Below are positions 35,714 to 41,223 of a stretch of DNA of 46,539 nucleotides, one piece after another. The notes under the pieces are model-generated. The model saw only the letters and a program-made list of their open reading frames with translations. It ran no database searches and was not told where the DNA came from. The position numbers were made by a program, and so were the translations under genes. Origin of the DNA: CAZOEL01 sp964578835. Its GTDB lineage: Bacteria > Desulfobacterota > Syntrophobacteria > Syntrophobacterales > Syntrophobacteraceae. The first letter of the stretch is position 1; the number at the start of each line of letters is the position of its first letter. The DNA lies in NCBI GenBank assembly GCA_964578835.1, contig CAZOEL010000057.1:1-46539 (forward strand), given 5' to 3'.

Positions 35714-36727
35714 TCATGCCGATAGCGAATCCATTTCAATTCGCTCCCGAATTGCCGCGGAGATCGCCTTGGCATTCTCTCCCACATTGATTGCCAGACG
35801 CTCTTCCATCCCCTTTCTTAGTATTCCTCCCAGCAAGACCGGCAACATCTTGGGCCCTCTGGGGAGACCAGCACACAGCCTTTGGGCTTTCCTGTATTCG
35901 TCGTCTGTCCACTTCGACTCGGCGTAGCCCCGTGTTAGGAAGGCTACGAACCAGCCTGCTTGACGAATGCCATCGTTCAGCAGGTCTTCTAAAACGAGAT
36001 CGGCGTAGAGCCGAGACTGTGGCAACTCCTGGACATCCCACCAGCAAAGCGCATAGTCCCTGAGGTGTTCCGCAACCTCGCTTACCAGAGGACCGGCTTC
36101 TTGGCGCCTATGGCTCAGGAAGACTGTCCGCCGGGCTGCCACGTGATCATGGAGTCTGCTGAGGCGCACGGCGCTCTCATCCGTGAGCGTACGGATAGCC
36201 TGGAAGTGCTGCATGAGATGTCCGAATGGTCCTCGTTCGGGTACGTAGGCTTGATTGCATGCTTTGCAGTTGGAACTCACTCGCTTCACACCGCCCTCGA
36301 ACGTTAGGCTCTTGAAAAGCGAGAAGGCATTGTGAATCGGCAAGGCATCGCCGGGAATGCCGCAGCGCCAATACCGGTACTTCCTGGATACATCAAGGAT
36401 ATGCGTGTCGCGTACAGCGGCAGTACCGCTTGGAGCCCCTGGCGCCGGCTGCATGATGGAAGCGCCCGATTTCCATTGGTGGGTGATGCTGATGCGCCCA
36501 AGCACAGACGGTGGAAGCATGCGCTGGCTTCTACCCCGTCCAAAGATTGGGACCGTGAACAGCCAGAGCCCATCTCCGAAATTGAGTGTGTCAAGAGCGG
36601 GTTGGTTTGATCCGTACTGGTCCGTCAGAGGAAGCCGGTGCGAACTCTCGCTGAAGACAATCCCGCGCAACTCCTCACGGTATCTGCGAACACTCTCCCA
36701 CGTGACACGGGCCAGGTACTCAGCCAT
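35714..36727 (-). CDS. TIR-domain protein (putative NAD-consuming or signalling effector)
   Basis: A 337-residue protein. The C-terminal region (about 195-330) is a TIR domain: R-R-T-V-F-L-S-H-R-R, C-W-W-D-V-Q-E-L, then G-W-F-V-A-F-L-T-R-G-Y-A-E-S-K-W-T-D-D-E-Y-R-K-A, where the Glu of D-D-E-Y fits the usual catalytic position. The N-terminal part (1-190) is not recognised; it has a C-K-A-C pair and many aromatic residues. Bacterial TIR proteins often cleave NAD or make a cyclic ADP-ribose signal on infection. It is upstream of the YEATS-like and patatin genes on the same strand, so it may be the first member of the cluster. GGAG lies 8 nt before the ATG. Confidence 0.75.
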   Translation of the reverse strand: MAEYLARVTWESVRRYREELRGIVFSESSHRLPLTDQYGSNQPALDTLNFGDGLWLFTVPIFGRGRSQRMLPPSVLGRISITHQWKSGASIMQPAPGAPSGTAAVRDTHILDVSRKYRYWRCGIPGDALPIHNAFSLFKSLTFEGGVKRVSSNCKACNQAYVPERGPFGHLMQHFQAIRTLTDESAVRLSRLHDHVAARRTVFLSHRRQEAGPLVSEVAEHLRDYALCWWDVQELPQSRLYADLVLEDLLNDGIRQAGWFVAFLTRGYAESKWTDDEYRKAQRLCAGLPRGPKMLPVLLGGILRKGMEERLAINVGENAKAISAAIRERIEMDSLSA

Positions 36728-36819
36728 TTGACTAACTCCTTCGGGTTTTTAGGCCAAAGAACAGCTCGTTCCACTTGGCCTCCTCACCAACGATGGGCAG
36801 AATGCCGCCAACGACGTTT

Positions 36820-37035
36820 TCAGCGGGCGCGGCTTTTCGCGATCCGATTCCGGGTAGAAGCACCCGCTCGCCGCTCGGCGGTTATACACAGATAATACCG
36901 TTTCTTTGCCTCAAAGAGCCACTGAAGCCATCTTCTTCGATCCCGACCGAACTTGAGCAAAAACTCCCTCTTATGGCATCTGTGTGTGATGTGCCATGCA
37001 TATCCTGACAGGTAGCGCCGTTTTGCTCTGGCCAT
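36820..37035 (-). pseudogene. N-terminal fragment of a REP-associated (RAYT, Y1) transposase
   Basis: The first ~50 residues (Y-L-S-G-Y-A-W-H-I-T-H-R-C-H-K-R-E-F-L-L-K-F, then W-L-F-E-A-K-K-R-Y) match the start of REP-associated tyrosine transposases. The His-hydrophobe-His and catalytic Tyr parts are missing and the frame ends in unrelated residues. It is a dead remnant. It lies just upstream of the TIR gene on the same strand. Confidence 0.7.
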
Positions 37036-37140
37036 ACTCTTTCCTCATGCTATCTTAGCGGGCGGCCCGTCAGGTCCGTCCGATCGAGCGAACTGTTAGC
37101 CATCAACCGCAGCAGTAGCCATTCATTTTCCCATGAGGCG

Positions 37141-37578
37141 CTACAAAAGTCCGAGTTGCTTAAGGAACAGCCATGCCGGCGTCTGCAACGCATGCGCTAT
37201 ATAGGTTGCCGCCAGCCCGAATACGATGGGTGAAGCTGCTATTGAAGCGGACTCCCCAAAGGAGAGCGGTGGGGAAGCCGACTTGCCCACCAGCCAGTGG
37301 GCGCCGAACCAGAATATTGGCGCCACGGTAAGTAGCAACCCGTAGAACACGGCCAAAGCTTCCATCCCCGAAACTGCTTGTGCGGGGACTACTACAATTG
37401 CGGCCGAAAAGATAGCAATCGGGATCGTTGAGATTCTGACGCGACGCCAGCCGCGGCCTTTACTTCTCTCAATAAACCGAGATCTCTCCCAGCGAATCAT
37501 AAAAGCAAACGCAACAAGTGTGAATAGCGCAAAGACCAACAGCAACACATAAAATGGATGCACCGTTAATCCCTCCAC
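37141..37578 (-). CDS. Small multi-spanning membrane protein, unknown function
   Basis: A protein of up to 145 residues with about four hydrophobic helices (F-Y-V-L-L-L-V-F-A-L-F; I-F-S-A-A-I-V-V-V; A-V-F-Y-G-L-L-L-T-V-A-P-I-F-W; I-V-F-G-L-A-A-T-Y-I-A) and a basic loop after the first. The listed start is GTG. A second GTG 15 nt on (M-H-P-F-Y...) is better placed behind GGAGGG and may be the true start. I do not recognise the family. It stands alone between a GTTAGCC motif (about 37095) and transposase debris. It might be a former integron cassette gene, but no complete attC site is visible next to it. Confidence 0.5.
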   Translation of the reverse strand: MEGLTVHPFYVLLLVFALFTLVAFAFMIRWERSRFIERSKGRGWRRVRISTIPIAIFSAAIVVVPAQAVSGMEALAVFYGLLLTVAPIFWFGAHWLVGKSASPPLSFGESASIAASPIVFGLAATYIAHALQTPAWLFLKQLGLL

Positions 37579-37949
37579 ATATAAACGTCCGGTTGATGTT
37601 TTCCGGTCCGTTTCGTGATCAGGTAGTAGCCAGGCTTACCCTCATACGGGAGCGTTACGAACGAGAAGCTATATTAACAGGAAAAGCTACGAGGACAACA
37701 TTCCTGACCTCGCTTGCTATCCTTATTTTCCTTTTTTGTCTTTCCTGTTTTCAGGCCTCTATTTATAGACTACCGCCGGAAAAGGCCGTTGGTGGAAAAA
37801 CGGGGACCATTTCATTGGGTCTTGGCTTCAACCTGTTGGAGCGCTCCGAACAAGATAACCGAAGAGAGACAATCGAAAAGATGAACATATTCTCTTATAC
37901 CGGTCTACCAGTGTCCAGCACAACGGTGATTTTGATCAAGTGTATGTAA
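37554..37949 (+). CDS. Doubtful small membrane/lipoprotein ORF
   Basis: A 131-codon plus-strand ORF in an A/T-rich patch. The middle has a signal-like hydrophobic stretch (F-L-T-S-L-A-I-L-I-F-L-F-C-L-S-C), after which a serine/glycine-rich tail follows. Its last dozen codons run into transposase remnant DNA on the other strand, so the 3' end is probably not original. No clear ribosome site was found. It could be a small exported protein starting further in, or chance. Confidence 0.25.
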   Translation: MDAPLIPPHINVRLMFSGPFRDQVVARLTLIRERYEREAILTGKATRTTFLTSLAILIFLFCLSCFQASIYRLPPEKAVGGKTGTISLGLGFNLLERSEQDNRRETIEKMNIFSYTGLPVSSTTVILIKCM

Positions 37950-38073
37950 CGCACCAATGATTCGAGCAGCTGGGGATCTTGCTGGCATAAGATGGATTTG
38001 TAGCGGTTCTGGAAAGCGCGCCCGGATCGGTTGGCAGCGATGATTGAAGCAAATCGCATAGCTTGTCAAGAGG
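37936..38073 (-). pseudogene. Middle fragment of a RAYT/IS200-like transposase
   Basis: Minus-strand frames give L-T-S-Y-A-I-C-F-N-H-R and, after one frameshift, F-Q-N-R-Y-K-S-I-L-C-Q-Q-D-P and L-V-R-Y-I-H-L, the core block of REP-associated/IS200-like transposases. It directly follows the stop of the addiction-module gene. It is a separate remnant from the one at 36820, because the order of the pieces is reversed for one gene. Confidence 0.65.
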
Positions 38074-38307
38074 TTATTCTCGGCATAATATTGCAGCCCG
38101 CGCTCTTCTAAATACCTCTTCCGCAGGCGCCTCCTGCGCCTTCCCCTCTCTCAGGTCCTTCAGCCTTCGATGAGCTTCTAACACCCACAACTGCAGGTCC
38201 TCTTCATCCGAAGGGGCATCAAGGCTCAAAAGGATCTTTTCTGCCAGTTTGGCCCGAGCATCGAGGTTCAGTTTCATGATCTCGGCTTTAAGTTGCTCTG
38301 GATTCAT
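38074..38307 (-). CDS. Addiction-module component (TIGR02574-type antitoxin), no toxin adjacent
   Basis: A 77-residue protein starting M-N-P-E-Q-L-K-A-E-I-M after AGGAG (5-nt spacing). It has the family pattern of putative addiction-module components: an N-terminal helix, then A-K-L-A-E-K-I-L-L-S-L-D and a C-terminal W-x-x-E-A-H-R-R-L-x-D-L-R-E-G-K. Members normally neutralise a RelE/ParE-type toxin encoded just downstream. Here the downstream DNA is transposase debris (37936-38073), so the toxin appears to be lost or never present. The open frame extends to 38358, but the internal start has the ribosome site. Confidence 0.7.
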   Translation of the reverse strand: MNPEQLKAEIMKLNLDARAKLAEKILLSLDAPSDEEDLQLWVLEAHRRLKDLREGKAQEAPAEEVFRRARAAILCRE

Positions 38308-38560
38308 AGCTTCTCCTATCGCTATACTGAATGGTGGAGCCATATGATGCGAAGCCAAATGGCCATGGCCCTCGATTCAGCCTTTGTTCTGTTAGGAAAT
38401 TCCTAGGCCCTCGATAATTTGGGTGTCTACCAGCTCTAAGAGCATACAGTCAAGATAGTTGCCCAGCAGAGCAGGGAAAAGGTTGAACCTCTTGGCTTGC
38501 CAAAATATCGTTCACCCTGCAGGGTCTGTCCGCCTACTGCATGAACGACATCTTATGGGG

Positions 38561-38672
38561 GCCGAACTCTGCGGTTCGAGCCGGGCACCCGACCACGCGG
38601 CTACCGAGCCTGAGGAAATGCTATAAATTGTCACCGCGTGGTCGGGTGTCCGGCTCGAACCGCTTGTTATGA
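38561..38672 (+). other. attC-like recombination site A
   Basis: The site begins GCCGAAC (38561) and ends GTTATGA (38666-38672). Between them 38571-38600 and 38634-38663 form an almost perfect 30-bp inverted repeat (one mismatch) with a 33-nt loop. The layout is that of an integron attC: outer short R motifs around a long stem. The right arm recurs in site B (40524-40553). It precedes the yefM-yoeB cassette. Confidence 0.6.
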
Positions 38673-38684
38673 GCCACATCATGT

Positions 38685-38702
38685 TGTACAATAAGTGGTA
38701 CA
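38685..38702. promoter_or_regulatory. Operator of yefM-yoeB
   Basis: TGTACA at 38685-38690 and GGTACA at 38697-38702 are hexamers 12 bp apart, just upstream of the yefM ribosome site (AGGAGG). YefM is known to bind TGTACA-type motifs to repress its own operon. Confidence 0.6.
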
Positions 38703-38727
38703 TACGTTAACCACAGGAGGACCATAG

Positions 38728-38979
38728 ATGAACGCGGTAACCTACTCACAGGCACGTCAAGACCTCGCTAAAACCATGGACAAGGTCTGTGACGACCACT
38801 CTCCTATTATCATCACACGTAAAAGCCAGAGATCAGTCGTGATGATCTCCCTTGAGGACTACCAGGCTCTCGAAGAGACTGCATACCTTCTGAGAAGCCC
38901 GAAAAACGCCCGAAGGCTCCTGGAGTCCATTGTTGAGCTTGAATCCGGTGGCGGCAGGGAGCGGGAGTTGATCGAGTGA
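38728..38979 (+). CDS. yefM: Antitoxin YefM (Phd/YefM family)
   Basis: An 83-residue antitoxin starting M-N-A-V-T-Y-S-Q-A-R-Q-D-L-A, the family N-terminal DNA-binding fold, with I-I-I-T-R-K and the hydrophobic block V-V-M-I-S-L-E-D-Y-Q-A-L-E-E-T. The acidic C-terminal tail binds and silences the YoeB toxin. The stop overlaps the toxin GTG start by 4 nt (38976-38979). It lies between attC-like sites A and C, in normal cassette orientation, with its own promoter/operator. It is probably functional and stabilises the array against loss. Confidence 0.9.
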   Translation: MNAVTYSQARQDLAKTMDKVCDDHSPIIITRKSQRSVVMISLEDYQALEETAYLLRSPKNARRLLESIVELESGGGRERELIE

Positions 38980-39230
38980 AGATCATCTTCTCCGAGCATG
39001 CCTGGGAAGATTACCTCTACTGGCAACGGACCGATCGAAAGATCCTTGAGCGCATCAACAAGCTCATTAAGGAAATACAACGCTTACCCTTTGAGGGAAC
39101 CGGAAAGCCTGAGCCCCTCAGACATGGTCTATCCGGATATTGGTCTCGTCGCATTACCGATGAGCACCGGATCGTGTACAAAGTCGACAAGGACTCTCTC
39201 CATCTTGCACAACTCAGATACCACTATTGA
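38976..39230 (+). CDS. yoeB: Toxin YoeB, ribosome-dependent mRNA endonuclease
   Basis: An 84-residue RelE-superfamily toxin with a GTG start overlapping yefM. The catalytic residues expected for YoeB are present: Glu near F-E-G-T-G-K-P-E-P-L, Arg in R-R-I-T-D-E-H-R-I-V-Y, and the terminal His-Tyr (R-Y-H-Y). Free YoeB cleaves mRNA at the ribosomal A site and stops growth. The gene ends 14 nt before attC-like site C, as expected in an integron cassette. Confidence 0.92.
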   Translation: MKIIFSEHAWEDYLYWQRTDRKILERINKLIKEIQRLPFEGTGKPEPLRHGLSGYWSRRITDEHRIVYKVDKDSLHLAQLRYHY

Positions 39231-39244
39231 CACTGGCCTCCTGC

Positions 39245-39353
39245 TCATAACACCGGCCTGAGCGGCTGGCCGAAGAACCTCTGAGTAGCCGGCTCGCACG
39301 AAAAATGTTGAAAGAACATATGGTTGCCGGACCGCTCCAGGCACTCGTTAGCA
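39245..39353 (+). other. attC-like recombination site C (end of yefM-yoeB cassette)
   Basis: It starts TCATAAC, the exact reverse complement of the GTTATGA that opens the yefM-yoeB cassette, and ends GTTAGCA (39347). Inner arms A-G-C-G-G-C-T-G-G-C and G-C-C-G-G-A-C-C-G-C-T pair with an unpaired base. The right half is nearly identical to that of site D. R-motif complementarity across one cassette is the integron rule. Confidence 0.65.
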
Positions 39354-39372
39354 AAAGAAAGGTCCAAAGGGG

Positions 39373-39642
39373 TCACGATGCCTTCCTGGCAGGTTTGGTC
39401 CTGTCACCAATGCCCAACAAAAGACCCTTGACGGATATGTCCTCATCCAACGCGTCCCAATGAAGGCCAGTACCTCCACCACTGATGATGTAGTCATCCC
39501 TCTGAGCTTGGGCTGCATTGAGGAGTCGGGGAAAGTAAGCCAATGGAATGCCAAGCTGGCGTCCGTCCGTAAGCTCCACCCACATGTTGTCTATATCGAA
39601 CGTTACCTTCTTGGCGCGAGGCTCAGACGCTAAAGTGTTCAT
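39373..39642 (-). CDS. DUF2442 protein
   Basis: An 89-residue DUF2442 protein: V-T-F-D-I-D-N-M-W-V-E-L-T-D-G-R-Q-L-G-I-P-L-A-Y-F-P-R-L, then the W-D-A-L-D-E-D-I-S-V-K-G-L-L-L-G end. DUF2442 proteins often pair with DUF4160, as here, and the pair is suspected to be toxin-antitoxin-like, but the activity is unknown. Its start lies inside the 3' end of the DUF4160 gene. It is encoded opposite to the attC direction, so it needs its own promoter. Confidence 0.8.
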   Translation of the reverse strand: MNTLASEPRAKKVTFDIDNMWVELTDGRQLGIPLAYFPRLLNAAQAQRDDYIISGGGTGLHWDALDEDISVKGLLLGIGDRTKPARKAS

Positions 39643-39857
39643 TCCAATGCCTTTCTATGAGCTCCCTGTTCTTCTGAGCCACATGCATGAGCTCGCGGAG
39701 CTCAGCAGAGTTCATCCCGTATGATTCCGCAAGGCTGATCTGCGGTGACATCCAGAACTTCGCCACGTCGCACATGGACATGCATCGGTTCAAGCGGATC
39801 TCCTTCATTTGAGAAGAAGAAAAATCGATATCCTTTGTACCTGAAGACCACCGGCAT
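39623..39857 (-). pseudogene. DUF4160 gene, frameshifted
   Basis: From ATG 39855-39857 the frame reads M-P-V-V-F-R-Y-K-G-Y-R-F-F-F-F-S-N-E-G-D-P and M-H-V-H-V-R-R-G-E, the DUF4160 start. It then shifts at about 39758-39765 and continues in another frame as K-F-W-M-S-P-Q-I-S-L-A-E-S-Y-G. Relatives read -R-G-E-A-K-F-W-, which would need a second GCGAA copy: loss of one 5-bp repeat unit explains the break. The intact copy at 40786 has the same layout. Confidence 0.75.
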
Positions 39858-39906
39858 ACTTGAGGTATCTCCTTTGTCGGCCAGCCAGCAAACATGCTCG
39901 ACGGCA

Positions 39907-40107
39907 TCAGGCGTTTACCCGCAAAGCTTCTTTGACCACTTCCGCAACAGTGTCCTTGTTGATGCCACGCTTATTACAATAACTCGAACGGAGCCAATCA
40001 GCGAGCTTCTTTGCGCCTTTGCTCGAGTTGCACGCTGCGCAACATCTGGGGAAATTCTCAGGAGTGACGATGCTTGCGTCGTTGATTATGTGTTCCCAGG
40101 TTGCCAC
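39907..40107 (-). pseudogene. HNH-type nuclease C-terminal fragment
   Basis: A 66-residue frame contains A-T-W-E-H-I-I-N-D-A-S-I-V and R-C-C-A-A-C-N-S-S-K-G-A-K-K-L-A-D-W-L, the end of an HNH nuclease motif. The preceding Cys/His half is absent and the start is a GTG inside the motif. It is most likely a truncated cassette gene, although the remaining piece is well preserved. Confidence 0.5.
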
Positions 40108-40186
40108 AGCTTTTCGGGGACCACTTTACTTTACTTACTTTGCCGTCGTCCTTAATGCTGCTATTAGGCAGTACCCAGCTGTTACA

Positions 40187-40420
40187 TCAGCTTACGCGGT
40201 GGATGGTCAGCAGTTGTTGTGATACGTCGAGCAACAACCAAAACTCTGCATGGCATTCACGGCATTGGGATGGATTCGCTCTTGAGTTACCTCGCTGATT
40301 TGGACGGATTACAGCGAGCACCAGGTATCCACAACTGAGGCAACAAAAGGCAACGTTATTGCCAAATGCGTCACACGAGACTGAGCACTTCGATTCGTCT
40401 TCTGCCCTGAATCCAGTCAC
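40187..40420 (-). CDS. Small Cys-rich (zinc-ribbon-like) protein
   Basis: About 77 residues from a GTG at 40420 (the open frame extends to 40525 into attC-like site B). It has paired cysteines: C-S-V-S-C, C-C-L-S-C-G and C-R-E-C, with N-Q-R-G-N-S between. This suggests a small zinc ribbon. I do not recognise the family or a function. It lies next to site B on the strand opposite to the cassette direction. Confidence 0.4.
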   Translation of the reverse strand: MTGFRAEDESKCSVSCDAFGNNVAFCCLSCGYLVLAVIRPNQRGNSRANPSQCRECHAEFWLLLDVSQQLLTIHRVS

Positions 40421-40453
40421 TTTCGCTATCTTTGTTTCCTCCGGACGCCTGAT

Positions 40454-40563
40454 GCCCAACGAAAAGGTTGAGCGGCACGCGACCATGCGGCCGAGAAGCC
40501 CCGGAATACGCCTACTGACTGTCACCGCGTGGTCGGGTGTCCGGCTCGAACCGCTAGTTCGGC
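40454..40563 (+). other. attC-like recombination site B
   Basis: Starts GCCCAAC (40454) and ends GTTCGGC (40557-40563). The left arm (GGTTGAGC-GGCAC-CGACCA-GCGG) and the right arm (40524-40553) pair with several unpaired bases, as in attC sites. The right arm is a direct copy of that in site A. The stop codon of the next gene (DUF2442) lies inside the site. Confidence 0.6.
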
Positions 40564-40823
40564 ATCGATTTTGAGACGAGCGGGTACTTCTCTGGATACC
40601 TGATGGACTCGACTGTCAGGTCAACATCCAGGTCCGGCCAATACAGATGCTCCGGCCCTGGCATCTCAACCTTGAGTATTGCGGAAACAGGGGCCGCTTC
40701 AAACCATGGAAAGTCTGCAAATGGCAAGAATAGCTCCTCCTGCCCGAATAGGATCCAAAAGCCATGCTTTGAGATATTGGTGACCTCAACCGAAATGGGC
40801 TTTCCACGCACTTTTGATTTCAT
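40554..40823 (-). CDS. DUF2442 protein, second copy
   Basis: An 89-residue protein: V-T-N-I-S-K-H-G-F-W-I-L-F-G-Q-E-E-L-F-L-P-F-A-D-F-P-W-F, then Y-W-P-D-L-D-V-D-L-T-V-E-S-I, which is the DUF2442 pattern. It overlaps the upstream DUF4160 gene by 38 nt and ends within attC-like site B. It differs clearly in sequence from the copy at 39373, so the two pairs arrived separately rather than by recent duplication. Confidence 0.8.
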   Translation of the reverse strand: MKSKVRGKPISVEVTNISKHGFWILFGQEELFLPFADFPWFEAAPVSAILKVEMPGPEHLYWPDLDVDLTVESIRYPEKYPLVSKSMPN

Positions 40824-41022
40824 CTTTCCGCTCCTCTATTACACTGCGCAAAAGCCGCAGTTCAGGTTCTGATAGACCAAAGCTCCTCGCCAGTTCGATT
40901 TCCGGTTCCATCCAAAACTTTGCCTCACCATGACCACAAATAACATGGATGTGCATGCGCGGCTCTTCACGGGAAAAGAAATGGAACCGAAAATTCTTGT
41001 AAAGGAAGACTGTCGGGCTCAT
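40786..41022 (-). CDS. DUF4160 protein
   Basis: A complete 78-residue DUF4160 protein: F-L-Y-K-N-F-R-F-H-F-F-S-R-E-E-P-R-M-H-I-H-V, G-E-A-K-F-W-M-E-P-E-I-E-L-A, ending W-K-A-H-F-G. It forms an overlapping pair with the DUF2442 gene and is flanked by attC-like sites B and D. The function is unknown; a toxin-antitoxin-like role is suspected from pairing and cassette context. Confidence 0.82.
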   Translation of the reverse strand: MSPTVFLYKNFRFHFFSREEPRMHIHVICGHGEAKFWMEPEIELARSFGLSEPELRLLRSVIEERKDEIKSAWKAHFG

Positions 41023-41062
41023 AAGTTTTCCTACAGTGAATGACTGCCGCCTAGAGGGGCGC

Positions 41063-41171
41063 GCCGAACGCGGAACTAAGCGGCCGGCCGAAGAGCCAAC
41101 GAGTAGCCAGCTTACACGACAAATTTTGGAAGAACATGTGGTTGCCGGTCCGCTCCAGGCACTCGTTATAC
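41063..41171 (+). other. attC-like recombination site D (end of second DUF4160/DUF2442 cassette)
   Basis: Starts GCCGAAC (41063), the exact reverse complement of GTTCGGC that opens this cassette at 40557, and ends GTTATAC (41165-41171). AGCGGCCGGC pairs with GCCGGTCCGCT leaving one extrahelical T, a hallmark of attC. Its right half matches site C closely. Confidence 0.65.
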
Positions 41172-41223
41172 GACGTCACTTCAATCTCGCGAAGGCAATG
41201 GTCAAAAAACCGAGTCACGCTGT

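Noticed and set aside
39412..39418. GCCCAAC as an extra attC R motif
   Set aside because: It lies inside the DUF2442 coding sequence, with no pairing partner or hairpin arms nearby.
38561..41171. CRISPR array
   Set aside because: The repeats are few, long, imperfectly palindromic and separated by 0.6-1.2 kb of genes, which fits attC sites and not CRISPR.
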